A stretch of 64,000 bases of DNA from Notamacropus eugenii (GCF_028372415.1 NC_092872.1:519808224-519872223), one strand, 5' to 3'; shown: positions 10,806-21,939, numbered from the stretch's first letter. The notes: generated by a model not told the origin, from the letters alone. Numbers and translations are program-made.

Positions 10806-11954
10806 TGATTGATTAGATGACTATTAATCAGGCTAAGCTCAAGGGGATCCATCCTGGATTTGGATTCCTATGGGTCACAATGCAAAACCATCTTCACTGG
10901 TAGAAAAACTATCCAAAAGCAAAATCTTAGTGATGGTGGTCCAATACTGTCCTCCTTAGGTAGAAACGATAACACACCTTCCTCTAGCCAGTGGAGGGAC
11001 AGGTGGTCTTAGAGCCAGAAAGATCCAGATTCAGCTCTCACTTCTGACAAATACTGGCTGTGTAACCTAGGAAATCAACTTAATTTCTCAGTGCTGCAAG
11101 CAACTCAATTTTAAGACTGTAAGCTGCTAGGAAGGTACCAGTCTGGTAGGGAGTTTCCCATACTAAAGAAATCACAGGTTCAGTCCTTTTTTAAAATCCC
11201 ATTCCGCTTCTTCAAGGCCTCCCAGTACAAACATGAACAAAGTGAATATCTCCAGGCCCTCCATTCATCCTTCCCTCCCTCCCTCCTCAAGCACTAGCTC
11301 CTCCACTAAGACTGACAGGCATTCTAGTAAAGGGACAGTTCTGTGTTATTTGTCCTCCAGACGATCTTGCTAGCTCCTGGCTTCTCCGGGAAAACTACAA
11401 TTCCCCAACTCTAGGCAGTGAACATAGTGCCATTACACAGGCTCCAACTGGAGAGCCATTTGAGTGAATCCCTTCGATTTAGATTTCTTTTTCTGTTGTT
11501 GTTGGGGAGGGGGGTGCAGTGAAGGTGGATAAGGAAGAGGATGAAGAAGGCCCCTCCTTCTGCAGCCTTGGTTCTTTGATGGCTTCTGAACTCAGCTGGA
11601 TTTATCACTTGTGGAGAGGAGGAGAAAAATGACCCACTAAAATTGAGATATTATCAACGCTGTCAGCAGAAACACTGCAAGCCTCTCTTCCCTTCCTCAT
11701 ATTTTATACAGCTCAGGTGTACAGCAGCCTGAACTAATGACTCCCATCAATCACAAGGCCATGGCAGGCCTTTGCAAGTAGCTTTTCCCACTAATGGGGC
11801 AGAGCGCTTCATTTCAAAAGCAGTGGGAGCAAAGAGGGCTCTTGGTAGAGCTGTGGTTCTGCTGCCCTGTGGAATTTGCCCCCTGCTAGTAGGTGGGGCT
11901 TTGGTTGTGCCCCTGAAGCCCAGATCTGGGAACAACTGCTCTGCTTCCACAATG

Positions 11955-11976
11955 AAAGAGGGAAAGGGGAGGGAGG

Positions 11977-12008
<32 letters not shown>

Positions 12009-12095
12009 GAGACAGAGAGAATGAAGGAGAGAGGCAGTGAAGGAGAGAGGGAGAGGGAGGGAGTGCAGGAGAGAGACAGAGAGACAAAGAAAGAG
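11955..12095. repeat. GA-rich simple repeat with GACA units
   Basis: About 140 bases of imperfect GAGA, GACA and GGGA units. Open frames that cross it on both strands are low-complexity artefacts. Confidence 0.95.
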
Positions 12096-12424
12096 ATTTT
12101 CAGGAAGAACATTCTCCCTCCAGCATTTCACTTCCTTCCCCTCTCAGGGCTAACCTCCCTACTCCAAAATACACACATTTATCCCAACAGCCAAAGTGTA
12201 CCCTTCCCACTAGGTCAGGGCAGCCCAGAACCCAGAACTCTCTTCCTGATGGGGTTTGTGAGAAGCCAGGAGCACCAGGAAATGGGCTCCAGAGTGTCAT
12301 GGTCTTCATAGCTGTAGCTTCTCTTAATGACCCACTAGCATCCAGAGACTTATCTGCGCCAGGAGCTCTTACATGAGTTTGAGGGAAGCTGTGAGCTTGA
12401 ATGGGAAAACACAAATATTTTGAT

Positions 12425-12540
12425 TTTCATTAAATTTTGTAACCCTGAGTACTTTTATTTTATGCATTTAAAAACATTATTCTGAGAAAGGGGTCTCTAG
12501 TCCGCACCAGACTCCAGCAAAGGTCACGCACACTTCACGC
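12425..12540 (+). mobile_element. Fragment of a DNA-transposon-like repeat
   Basis: TTTTATTTTATGCATTTAAA AACATTATTCTGAGAAAGGG matches the same module near 42740-42800 and 53930-53970 in this window. Confidence 0.65.
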
Positions 12541-12739
12541 ACACACAGCACAGCCTGGCTTGCTCTGACCCTTGTGAATCCCGCAGATTTTCTACCCTTT
12601 CTGCCTTTCAGGAAAGCAAACCTTGTTACATTTAGTTCCCCCCGTACAAAGCAGGATTTCCTTTAAGAGCCTTTGCTAAGGCTGCCCGGTTTGCATTTTA
12701 GTTTGATTTTTATTCATCAAATACCATGAGCATCTTCTA

Positions 12740-12840
12740 ACATCGAAGCTTCTTGGGGGCAGGATTTCTCACTTTTGTATTGGTTATCCTAGGGCCTGGC
12801 AGAGGTGCTTAATAAATAAAAGCCTGCTGATTGACTGATG
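12740..12840 (+). mobile_element. L2 LINE 3' tail
   Basis: GGGGGCAGGATTTCTCACTT and GCCTGGCAGAGGTGCTTAAT AAATA followed by GATTGACTGATG form the L2 3' end. Confidence 0.75.
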
Positions 12841-12849
12841 TAATTAAGT

Positions 12850-12975
12850 CCCCTGCTTCCGGGGCTAACTTAACTCAGCTAATGATAGTGGGCATCCATT
12901 TAGTTGGATCTGAACTCAAAAAGATGAGTCTTCCTGTCTCTAGGCTCTACCCACTGCACCAACCTGCTTCCCTGA
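12850..12975 (-). mobile_element. Degraded MIR-class SINE end
   Basis: ATCTGAACTCAAAAAGATGA GTCTTCC and CTCTACCCACTGCACCAACC are the antisense of a SINE head. Confidence 0.6.
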
Positions 12976-13643
12976 ACAGCCTCTTTACAAGACCCTAATT
13001 AATTCTGTATTCCCAGTGTTTCCCCAGTGCAGGCTCCTTTGGGGTATGCAAGTCATTTCTTGTTTTGGGTTTCCTTTACTTCAATAAACTGCCCATTGGG
13101 GGGAGCAGAAACTTGAAGGTGAAACACAAGTGGGCCTTGTTACTAAGCTCCATGGCATCGGCAGTAATATTTCCCAGCCTGGACTAGGGCAGGCAGAGGG
13201 AGGGGGAGGCTTGGCTGGAGTGACTGGGATCCTGGGAATTCAGCTGTCGGTTTTTTCCTTCTAAGAACTCGGCAGGCCCCCATGTCTCCCCTACTTGGTA
13301 GTCTGAGATCACAGAAATGGGGTTTTACTTTTTCATGAGCTTAATGCTGTCTTTATTAACTGGGAACAGTCCCTGGAACATGTGATATACAAAGAGGAAG
13401 CCCACCCCCAAGAAAGCGGAGCTGGGCTCAAGGGGGAGGCATTCCTCAACCAACGCAGTGGTTATCAGTGGCCTGGAGAAGGGATTTAGAATAGGAAATT
13501 ACTCAGGATGCTTCTACGATTTACAAATGGGAAAAGAGCAGTGAAGCAAGAGCCTGGGAAACAGAGATCCCAACCATGCTGAGCCTGGGGAAGTCAGTGC
13601 AGCAACTGAAGTCTAGTCACAGAGTCGAGGTAAAAAACCAAAC

Positions 13644-13728
13644 CACACACACAGACACACACAGACACACAGACACACAGACACACACAGACACAGACAC
13701 AGACACACACACACACACACACACACCC
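13644..13728. repeat. CA/TG microsatellite near an EYA2 donor
   Basis: About 85 bases of CACA with interspersed CAGACA units. On the transcribed strand it is a TG/TGTC tract that begins about 77 bases beyond the donor of the exon ending at 13806. Confidence 0.97.
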
Positions 13729-13805
13729 CTCCCCCTTATCCCGGAGCCGCCAGTGCCACCATGGCAGAGGGGTGAGGTCCACAGAGACAGAAAATGTCTA
13801 CATAC

Positions 13806-13906
13806 CTTCTTTGCTCCTTGCTCCTCCTCGACTCCATCTCCTATTACAATATAGACTGCTTTTCTTCCGAACCTCTGCATTATCCTTTCAAAGCAGCTCT
13901 CCTTTC
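13806..13906 (-). CDS. EYA2: EYA2 coding exon, residues about 479-512 (HAD motifs III and IV)
   Basis: This 101-base exon completes a glycine codon and encodes [20 protein letters not shown] followed by [13 protein letters not shown]. It holds two catalytic positions of the phosphatase: the motif III lysine (human K480; codon 13904-13902) and the motif IV magnesium-binding aspartate in GDG (human D502; codon 13838-13836). The acceptor ends GGTCTGCAG and the donor is AAG followed by GTATGT. About 77 bases past the donor the transcribed strand enters a long TG-rich repeat. The Ile in AVYIV is Val in human from memory. It is intact and in frame with both neighbours. Confidence 0.97.
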
Positions 13907-14649
13907 CTGCAGACCAAGAAGTCACCAGTTAGTGACAAGGGCTCTACCTAGAGGCCTTTCCCTTTCCCTACCCTACGTGACAATCCTTCCCGGTTTCCTA
14001 TCTTCCTGGATGTCTGGGAGGGTCTCAATGGACCCTGGACCACCTCATCTGGTGGATGCCCCTGTTGGAATGGTACAGGAGAAAGCACACTGGGTCTGAA
14101 TTCCAGCCCTAACTGCAGCTACACTCAGGGTGTGACCTTAGCCAAGGCATCCAGGCTTTTGGTTCTCTTTGCCCTGAAATGAAGCCCTGATCCCTGAGGC
14201 CCCTCACAGATGACAGTCCTAGTCGGAGTCAATACAATTCGCTGAGAGGCAGGTGTCCTGAATTCCATTTTCAAGCCAGACACTGACCTGATAATCACTG
14301 GGCTCCCCAAATGGATAACTCATAATCACCACTTTCTTGGGGGTATTCACTCTTAGTTAAGTGTTCCCCAAATCTGCTCTGTCCTACAAGTTCGTAACCA
14401 ATGGACCAGATTTTACTTTTGGAGACTCTGGAAGAAGAGGTGAGAAACGTGGGTGGGTGCTAACTAGCAGTGTGTGTTTGACAGGGACAGAATCACAGTC
14501 TTTAGTTTCTGCCTCCAAGCTGCTGTTCTGTAGAACAGTCCCCAGTTTATGTCTCCCCAGTGCTGTCCCTTTCCCTTCCCACCCCTGTCATAGGAGGAAG
14601 TGCCTATACTTCTGTCACTGAGTAGTCCTAACTTCCTGACTGCTCTGAC
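13907..14649 (-). other. EYA2: EYA2 short intron (743 bases)
   Basis: It is bounded by GTCAGAG on the donor side and GGTCTGCAG on the acceptor side. I see no repeat family that I can name in it. Confidence 0.92.
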
Positions 14650-14771
14650 CTGTCTTGGTTGCACTGTAGATATTTTCAATAGGGAAGACTGTGCCCAATC
14701 CATACAGTAAGACTTTAGCTAGGGCAGGGATGAGCTGAGTGGTGGTAACCAGCACATTGACACAATTAGGC
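14650..14771 (-). CDS. EYA2: EYA2 coding exon, residues about 438-479 (HAD motif II)
   Basis: This 122-base exon completes an arginine codon, then encodes [20 protein letters not shown] and [20 protein letters not shown] plus the first base of a glycine codon. The VLVTTT strand is HAD motif II; the residue that corresponds to human Thr448 is the ACC codon at 14743-14741. The acceptor is TTGTTTTCCAG and the donor is ACAG followed by GTCAGAG. Human EYA2 has Ser in place of Thr in GLGTVF, from memory. Both flanking introns are under 0.8 kb, so this exon and its two neighbours form a compact cluster. Confidence 0.97.
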
Positions 14772-15538
14772 CTGGAAAACAAACAAGAACAGTAGTTAAA
14801 AAAAATTAGAGGGACTGAGGCTGGATTTTGTTTTTTGCAACATCAGATGAGGGTGGGGAGGACAGAGTAGGTGCATGGTATTCTGGAGAAGTATCCCAAA
14901 ATAGGAGATTGAACACAGCCCGGGTAACAAGTTTCTAGTATATCACCCTCAAGTGACCCTGATGTTACCAGATATAGCCTGTTTGACAAGGAGGTCCAGT
15001 GAGCTGTATCGGTGTGAGAAAGCTGGTTATTAAATCTTTAGTGTGAGCCCTTAAACTCTGGAAATCAGCAATGGTTAAACATAACAGCTTGACTTATTAT
15101 TTTGTTGATTGTCTAGACATAAGAAATTGATGGCAAAAATGTTAATAATACAGATTAACCTTAAGAGTGAGTCACAGATACATTTTTTTATTGAGAACTG
15201 GTTGTTAAAACATTTACCAGGACACCTTTGGGTCAGTCTAATACCAAGAGTATTTCAATCCTTCCAGATGTCTGGGATTTCATTAATGGGATGTTTTCCC
15301 CTACTGATGCACACTCTTTCAACCTGTCTTCATTGACTGAGGGGTGGTTGAGAAAATTAATTACCCAGCAGCCAAGCCAACCCTTGCAGGATGAATGTCC
15401 CCAAACCTCATTATTCCCAGTCTCCTATACTTGCAGTTGGTCAAATCCTAATCTAGGAGCCAACGTCTTTTGCTCTGAGGAAGCTCTGGGGCACAAAGAA
15501 CAGAGGAAGCCCTTTAGTCATTTCCCCACTGTACTTAC
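14772..15538 (-). other. EYA2: EYA2 short intron (767 bases)
   Basis: It is bounded by GTAAGTAC and TTGTTTTCCAG. The sequence looks unique; an open frame across 15228-15566 on the plus strand is antisense to the gene and resembles no protein I know. Confidence 0.92.
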
Positions 15539-15653
15539 CGGGAATGTATTAAATTCAGCGCCTTGAGGGCGTGCGTCAACCAGAGGTCTGTCAAGGCCTC
15601 AAGTTCTGCTCTTAGCTGCAGCCAAGTTTCTCTTTTGGGAGCCCCTATCAAAC
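15539..15653 (-). CDS. EYA2: EYA2 coding exon, residues about 400-438
   Basis: This 115-base exon begins with two bases that complete a glycine codon, then encodes [20 protein letters not shown] and [17 protein letters not shown], and ends with CG of an arginine codon. It covers helices between the cap and the HAD core. The acceptor ends TTGCCTCCAG and the donor is CCCG followed by GTAAGTAC, a strong site. From memory, human EYA2 has GTPKRET, THSLKAL and LINSR at the positions where this sequence has Ala, Ala and His. The intron to the next exon is only 767 bases. Confidence 0.97.
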
Positions 15654-15989
15654 CTGGAGGCAAGGGGAAAAGGCACTGATGTCATTAATCATCCTGGGGA
15701 ACATCTGGGGCAAGGGGAAACAGACTGGCCTAACCCTGAGAAAATTAAATGAAAATGAGCTCCAAAGTTCCTTCCAGCTTTATAGTTCTAAGATTCTATC
15801 ACTGCCCACAGATGCTCAGCTTTCAGTCTCCAACTGAATTCTTCCATATTGGAGTCCACTGGGATGAGGATGCTACTTTTCCCTCTGACCTTATGGACAT
15901 TGCTTACCTCCATGCAGATGGCTCTCAATATTCATTGTTCTCTGTGACCTCATAACAGTCCCATCTTTCTACAGAGATGGAGGATTTTG

Positions 15990-16145
15990 GAGGGAGGATT
16001 CTAAGGATCTAAATCCTCCCTCCTCCATCTCCCACTTTATAGATGAGAAAACTGAGGTTCGAGAGGCAGTGATTTGTCCAAGGTCACCTAGTGAATTCTG
16101 TAGTAGAGCTAGGAATAAAATCCAGGGTCTCTTTATTCTGAAGCC
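15990..16145 (-). mobile_element. MIR-class SINE fragment
   Basis: TTTATAGATGAGAAAACTGA, TGATTTGTCCAAGGTCACCT and a GGTCTCTTTATTCTGAAGCC end give the antisense MIR order. Confidence 0.75.
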
Positions 16146-17029
16146 TAATCAAACTGACTAAACTCCTGCAGGGTGAGGGCCATGCTGTATTAGCATTACA
16201 GAGGTTTACGTGTCCTTTCATTTGATGGAAGATCGAATTCTGAGAGAGGTAAAGAGCTCACAGTCACACAAATAAGCCAAGTCTCCTGAATCTTAGTGCA
16301 GAGCTTCCAGGAGACCATAATGCCTTTGTCCTGAGCTCCATTTCTTTTGCGCTGTCTTACAGCACCTACTCTAAGGCTCTCACACAAAGAGGACGTCAAG
16401 CATAAGTGGAGTCCAAGTGGTGGTAATGACTCGGGCTCCTGTAGTTCCTGACATGCTGTTGGGCTTCTTTTCCTCGCCCACCCACCCACCCAAAGTTCGT
16501 TCAAGTCTTCCTGCTTCCAGTCTTGGCTCTTTCTCTCTCCTTCCATCATGCCTCTGAATCACTTCCTCTCAAAGGTGTGACTTTTAAGCTGCTTCTATTA
16601 TCCTCCAACACAGTCACACTTTCCTTTCTCTTCCCAGATGTCTGCTCCTTTTCCTGATGCATGCATTCACTCTGCCTTGCCCAGGGGCTCCCAGGGACCC
16701 ACAGGAGGCCACCCACCACAGGACTTGGTCTCCTACTCCTAAACCCACTCCACACTGCTGTAACACCAGCCTGCGCAAAGGCCTGCCTGCTCAACTCTGT
16801 ATCCCATCAGTTGTTAACAATACCCATGGCCCAAGAATGACACCTCTGGTAATTTCCCCTCAGCTTATGTGAAAATTAAGCGGTACTGACAGAGGACCAG
16901 GGTATTTCCTGGAGCTTAGGGGACCTTCTGGGAGGACCCGGTGGTTCAAGGCAAAACAGACTGCAGTTCATGGCAAGTAACAAATTCCAGAATCCTTCCC
17001 TCTACTCTTCCAGCTCTCTATCCCCTCAA

Positions 17030-17260
17030 TAGGATAAGGGCAGAGTTGGAAGGGGCCTAAAAGGTCATCTGGTTTAACCCCCAATCAAAGTATAAAGTAT
17101 AAAGCCTCATCCATCCTCTGCTTAAACACCACCTAGAGACTGGCAACTCACTGTTTTATGAAGGAACCCATTTCATTATCAGACAGCTCTGGTTGCCAGA
17201 AAGTTACAAAGGATGTTTATAGATTGATTCATTACTTAGCTAAAGTTGGCTTCCCTATAA
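17030..17260. mobile_element. Dispersed repeat of unresolved family
   Basis: TTGGAAGGGGCCTAAAAGGT CATCTGG opens it, followed by TTAAACACCACCTAGAGACT and a GGAACCCATTTCATTATCAG block that I have seen as a dispersed mammalian motif. The family is not certain. Confidence 0.45.
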
Positions 17261-17429
17261 CATTTGCCACCCCTTCACTGGCCCTGATCTTTGAGGACAT
17301 AGGACAAATCTAGTCCTGCTTTCCCACTGTTAGATGTAGGAAGATAGGGACCAGGTCCTAAGCCTCCTCTTCTCCAGGCTCCACACCCCTAGTTCGTAGG
17401 ATTTTGATTGGAAGGGGTCCTAGAAATCA

Positions 17430-17630
17430 TCCAGTTCAGAGGTTCCCAAACTTATTTGGTCTACTGCTACCTCTAAAAAAACTACTCAGTGCCCTCCTGG
17501 GGTTGAGTTAGGTTAACCCTTATTTTTATTCAATGCCCCCCAGTTGTGCCTGAGGCTACTACTGCCCCCCATGCATCATTCCAGCACCCCTGGGGGTAGT
17601 ATTACCCACTTTAGGAACCTATGCACCCTC
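17430..17630. mobile_element. DNA-transposon-like fossil with terminal inverted repeats
   Basis: The left end reads GAGGTTCCCAAACTTATTTG and the right end reads ACCCACTTTAGGAACCTATG, so the ends are imperfect inverted repeats around GGTTCC/GGAACC. The interior carries repeated GCCCCCC blocks. It is consistent with a non-autonomous hAT-type element. Confidence 0.55.
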
Positions 17631-17637
17631 ATTTTAT

Positions 17638-17862
17638 GAGGCAGCTAGATGGCTCCACGGACCTGGGGTCAGGAAGACCAGAGTTCAAGTTACACCTCAA
17701 ACACTTACTAGCTGCGTGACTCTGGCAAGTCCATTTTTATTGGATAATAACTCTGCCTAGCTCCCAGGTCGTTGTGGAGATAAGAAAAGATAACAGGTAA
17801 GATTTATAATGCTCTTTGTAAACCTTAAAGCACTAGGCAAGGGCTAGCTGTTATCATTATTG
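17638..17862 (+). mobile_element. MIR-class SINE, sense
   Basis: GAGGCAGCTAGATGGCTCCA, ACTTACTAGCTGCGTGACTC and the TTATCATTATT end give a near complete copy. It is followed at once by an antisense copy. Confidence 0.85.
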
Positions 17863-17990
17863 TTTTATAAAGGAGGAAAGTGGAGCTCCGAGAGGGTAAG
17901 AGATTTCTGCAAGCACACCGGTATTCTGAGCCCAAATCCCGCGGCTGCGTCACCAGACTAGGCGGCCTTATGCAATCCTCACAGGACGCG
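17862..17990 (-). mobile_element. MIR-class SINE fragment, antisense
   Basis: TTTATAAAGGAGGAAAGTGG and GCTCCGAGAGGGTAAGAGAT start an antisense SINE directly against the preceding sense copy. Confidence 0.65.
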
Positions 17991-18339
17991 TGGTTGTAAG
18001 TCCTCACTAGCCCTGCCACCCTCATCTGGACTTTCTTGAGCTTATCAATGATGTTCCTTCTAATACAGAACTCAGAATGGATATAACATAAAGTGAGTGT
18101 CTCATAAAACTTGGTCTTGCAGCCAAGGGCAAGAAATCTCCAAGTTTGGCCAAAGTTCTACGAAGCCAGTTACATCTACAGTGAGTTACCTGATCTGTGT
18201 GCCTAAAGCTGCCTCCACTTACTCTGATCATGCTAGGATAACAGGCAGGGTTGACTGAGGATGTGGTTATATCTTCCCCTCCTAATCTACTGCTAATGCT
18301 GGCAAATCCACTAGTCAAGTCTCATTCATAGGAGAGCAT

Positions 18340-18420
18340 CAAATTTGACAGCTGGAAAGAATCTTAGAGGTCATCTAGTTCAATGTCTTCATGTTACAGA
18401 TAAAGAAACTGAGGCATCAA
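18340..18420 (-). mobile_element. MIR3/THER1-like SINE fragment
   Basis: GACAGCTGGAAAGAATCTTA GAGGTCATCTAG followed by TTACAGATAAAGAAACTGAG is the antisense head-to-core of a common therian SINE. Confidence 0.75.
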
Positions 18421-18879
18421 GGAAGGGAAGGTGGATCACATATGTATTAACTGACTTCAGGTTCAGTTTTATGAGTTAGTCTCTTTTGGTAAGCACAGGT
18501 AGGTGACATTTAGGGTCACCGTACACCAAGGAGTCATTTCCTCTGGCAGCCTTTCCCAGATCTCCACCCCATGAGGGACAGGCTAATTTTCTGCCTGAAA
18601 GGCTGTGATAGGAACTTGATTGGTCCAGTGATCCAAGGACCAAACCATGAAGAGAGAAAGGTGTTTGATGGGTGGAAGGCAGGTCTCTTTTGTAAAAGTT
18701 TGGTGTTTCCTTTTTCAAACACTTGATGTTTAAAATCAGCCAAACAGGTGATGATATTAAAGTAGATCTCCAGTCAGAAATATCCCTAAGAATCACCAGG
18801 AAGCAGATGGTAAGACATTGACACTTCTTGGAGTTGTCTTACCCTCTCAGACCTAGTAGACTGAGAAATGGGATAGTAC

Positions 18880-18970
18880 CTCATCTAAACCCTGCATTTC
18901 CCCTAGCACCTGGCACAGTGCTCTACACCCAGTAGGTGCTTAATAAACATTCGCTCAATTTATGAATAAG
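18880..18970 (+). mobile_element. L2 LINE 3' tail
   Basis: CTAGCACCTGGCACAGTGCT and GTAGGTGCTTAATAAACATT are the L2 tail. Confidence 0.8.
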
Positions 18971-19235
18971 GGAAGCTAGGATGTCTTTTTTTCTAATGAG
19001 AAACAACAATTCTTCCTATGCTTTCAACTTTTCAAGGTGGCACTTTCACATACCTTTGGTCCAAACCATCACTTACTGTAGGCCAGGCAGTCCTCTCCCC
19101 ACCCCACAAGGCGTGAACTGACTCCCAAGGTGAGTTAGTGGAATGGCAGATGAGGATTCAGTCTCTTCTCTTTGTACCCTCTCATGGCTTCTGTCAGGAC
19201 AGACTTAGCCTCCCTTCCTCCCCAGGCCCACTCAC

Positions 19236-19396
19236 CCCCAACATTATTCTTGTATGTATTGTACATCTCCTTCACTCGCCGATAGCGGAATGCCAACTTC
19301 CTCATCCAGTCAACTCCCCCGTGAACTCCAGAGCCCAGACACAGGTTGGCCCCTGCTGCTGAACTATGAAAACCGTCTGCTGAGAAGTTATATGTA
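19236..19396 (-). CDS. EYA2: EYA2 coding exon, residues about 346-400
   Basis: This 161-base exon encodes one base of a serine codon, then [12 protein letters not shown] through [20 protein letters not shown] to TYKNNVG and one base of the next glycine. It is the most diagnostic EYA block in the window; the [17 protein letters not shown] stretch is nearly invariant in the family and forms part of the helical cap of the domain. The acceptor ends TTCCACAG and the donor is GGGG followed by GTGAGTG, close to consensus. Compared with human EYA2 from memory the only clear change is SSAAGAN where human has SSAPGAN. Confidence 0.97.
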
Positions 19397-19519
19397 CTGT
19401 GGAAAGGAAGGGAAGGGCACATGGGGTTGGGGAGATGAGGGTAGGGAAGAGAGAGCAAAAAGACATGGGAAGGTTAATGTTAGTAAGGCTCCAAAGGTCA
19501 GAAGAAGCTGACCTCCCCC

Positions 19520-19745
19520 CCAGCCCCTTGGCAGTCTGATAAAGTCTATAGATCCCTTCTCAGAGTAATGCTTTGAAATAATTGAATGAAAGACTACATT
19601 TTAGTTAGAGGCTACTAAAAATAAAGATGCAATTTTTTCTTTCTTCTCTAAGTTCTTTTTTCATTTCTTTTTTAAAAAATTAATTCATGGAATAAAGAAT
19701 TTGTAAAATTTATTCATGGATCCCAAGTTAAGAACTGGGTTCTAG
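19520..19745 (-). mobile_element. DNA-transposon-like repeat copy
   Basis: AGATCCCTTCTCAGAGTAAT GC followed by a TTTAGTTAGAGGC block and CCAAGTTAAGAACTGGG corresponds to the antisense of the repeat at 42670-42870. Confidence 0.65.
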
Positions 19746-20477
19746 GAACAATTAAGCAGGAGAAATGAAAATAACAACTAAGTGACAGGTGTGGATGTGA
19801 AGGGAGAAGGAAAGAGTCTTCACATGGCCCAGGGAAACTCTTTCCTTCTCTTCAATACCCTCTGGTTTATTTTTTTGTAAAGAGGGCAACGGTCAGTGCA
19901 CCGGATTCTCTAGGGGACAAAAACCTTTCCTTTACACCTTATTCCCCCACCAAGGTATGATGTGACCATAACAGATTTAGGGCCCGGAATCAGTGACACA
20001 CCCCTTTCCAGCATAATTTCTTTCTTACTCAGAAGGACGATCATGAATTTATTGAGCGTGAACAATGAAATCAGTTTCCCTGTGAAACTGGCGGACATAT
20101 CAAATGCTGGCAAGCAGTGTGCGTGCTCCTCAAATATTCCCTGCACATGGTTAGTGTTACTCTGAACAGACACAGGCCTCTTGGCTGGGGCTTTCTCTGG
20201 GAAGAGGCCTTGGTGATGGATGTTAATGAGCCAAGAACAGGCTGACATATGGCTGGTGAAGCAATGAGCTTGCTGCAGGACACCTCAGGTCCAGAGCATG
20301 ACAATAGAGATATTTTTAAACCAGTCACTGATTTTGCTCTAGAAAGGGACATAAACTTTGGGTTTCTGAGACTATGGCAAAATCTAAGCCAAGGGAGATG
20401 AAAGGTGGCGATGATGAAATCCACAAGGAAAAGTTCTAAAGAGGAAGGTTAAATCATGGATTTTCTTCCGTGAAAAT

Positions 20478-20527
20478 CAGAGTCACAGAATGTCAGAGCC
20501 AGAAGGGACCTTAGAGATCTATCTAGC
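20478..20527 (-). mobile_element. MIR3/THER1-like SINE head
   Basis: CACAGAATGTCAGAGCCAGA AGGGACCTTAGAGATCTATC is a clear antisense head, cut off by the next repeat. Confidence 0.7.
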
Positions 20528-20700
20528 CGAGGGGTTCTTCCCCTTTTTTGTGTCATGGGCCACCCCCTTAGGCGGCCTGATAAAGCCTCTATGGTCTCCC
20601 CTTCTTAGAATAATAAAATACACTGGATTATAAAGGAAACCAATTATATTGAAATACAGTTTTAGTTAAGGTCTCCTATTAAGCTCCTGTGGTTCTCAGT
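20528..20700 (-). mobile_element. DNA-transposon-like repeat copy
   Basis: It starts with GAGGGGTTCTTCCCC and continues CTTCTTAGAATAATAAAATA, with a GGAAACCAATTATATTGAAA block shared with the copy at 35465-35665. Confidence 0.7.
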
Positions 20701-21269
20701 CCAATGATTTTCCCACCATACCACACTACATATTACACCATACTGCCAAACAGGATTAAAAAAATGAAGCAAAAGGTCATAGAGTGAGTTGTTTTTTTTT
20801 TCCCCCACTAAATTGTTTGTTTTTACAACTCTCAGTGTTAAAAGTAGCTTTATTGCGGAAGATGCCTTTACAAATAAATAGTGCTGAGAAGTGTGGCTGG
20901 TGCCTAACTAGCCCATCAGGCCCACACCACTCCCACACACACACACCCACCCACCCACCCCGTCCCTGCTCTATCTCTTGAAATTTGGCAAGAGCCCTAA
21001 CTCTTCTGAGCTGCAAGAGGCCAGGAAGAGTACATTTGGTTCAAACCACAGACAGTCCAAAAACTTAGTTTAAAGGATAACAGCTAGCGTCTTCACCTAC
21101 CGCCAGAGGCATTCACCACACATCCAAATTGAGGGAGACTGAATTTTGCATTTTGCTGCTCTTTGCTTGATGTGAGATAGGAAAACGTGAAAAAGAAAAC
21201 AAAAACAAAAAAAACCAAATCTAAAAAGGAAGGGACCCAGAGACCCTGAATGACTGGATCTTAAATAAG

Positions 21270-21535
21270 TGACTGCTGAATATAATGATAATAATAACAA
21301 TAGGTAACATTTATATAGTGCACTATGCTAAGATATTATCTCATTTGATCCTGACGACAGCTCTGGGAGATAGGTGCTATTGTTGTTCCCATTTTATAGA
21401 TGAGGAAACTGAGGCAAACAGAGGCTAAGTGACTTGCCTAGAGTCACACAGCTAGCAATGGCTGGAGGTTGGATTTAAATTCAGGTCTCCTTGATGACAG
21501 GCCCAGGCATCTATCCACTGTGCCCCTCAGCTGCC
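21270..21535 (-). mobile_element. MIR-class SINE, antisense, near full length
   Basis: The copy runs from TAATGATAATAATAACAATA through ATTTATATAGTGCACTATGC, GATGAGGAAACTGAGGCAAA and GTCACACAGCTAGCAATGGC to CTATCCACTGTGCCCCTCAG. Confidence 0.9.
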
Positions 21536-21939
21536 AAGCTGATCAGATTGATGGGATGAGTGGTCATGAGATTCTATTAAATAAATACATAATCTTTGAC
21601 CCTTTAGTTAAATAAAAGGGACTCAGACACTGAAAAGAATCTGATCTCAGAGGGAGGAAAGTGCCCCTGTGCATTTCATAAACAATATATATTACATTTT
21701 ATTGGGAAATAGGTCATTAAGCTGTATTGCTATGCCCTTTAAAGAGGGTTGTGTTAAATAAACTAGATCATTCATTAGAGATCAAATCAGATATTACGGG
21801 GTGCTCCAAAAGCTGCCCTACGACTTTCGGAACATATTCCACGTGTAAAGTATTTTCCAACAACAGCTGCTGCTGTCTGTTTTCAGTTGGAGACCTGCTT
21901 CTAACAACAACTACTACTTCTCCTGTTCTTTCTCACATT

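Larger units (their letters stand above)
5047..13805 (-). other. EYA2: EYA2 last intron (8.76 kb)
   Basis: The intron runs from the GTATGT donor after 13806 to the TTTTGCAG acceptor before 5046. It contains SINEs, L2 pieces, a CR1/L3-like fossil, a GA-rich tract (11955-12095) and a CA/TG repeat close to the donor. Stretches such as 2.5 kb around 9600-12000 are mostly unassigned apart from an L2 fragment near 10600-10805. No further exon was seen. Confidence 0.9.
15654..19235 (-). other. EYA2: EYA2 intron (3.58 kb)
   Basis: It contains a MIR fragment near 15990-16145, a dispersed repeat near 17030-17260, a TIR-type DNA-transposon fossil at 17430-17630, an inverted pair of SINEs at 17638-17990, a SINE head at 18340-18420 and an L2 tail at 18880-18970. 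No other exon was recognised. Confidence 0.9.

Noticed and set aside
11747..12311. Open frames of 80-179 codons on both strands across 11747-12311
   Set aside because: They are low-complexity translations of the GA-rich tract (Arg/Glu on one strand, Ser/Leu on the other), with no splice signals or family resemblance.
13617..13800. Extension of the EYA2 frame past 13806 into a Cys/Val-rich tail
   Set aside because: It is read-through past a good GTATGT donor into the CA/TG microsatellite.
15228..15566. Plus-strand open frame of 112 codons next to an EYA2 exon
   Set aside because: It is antisense to the gene, runs into the exon's complement and resembles no protein I know.
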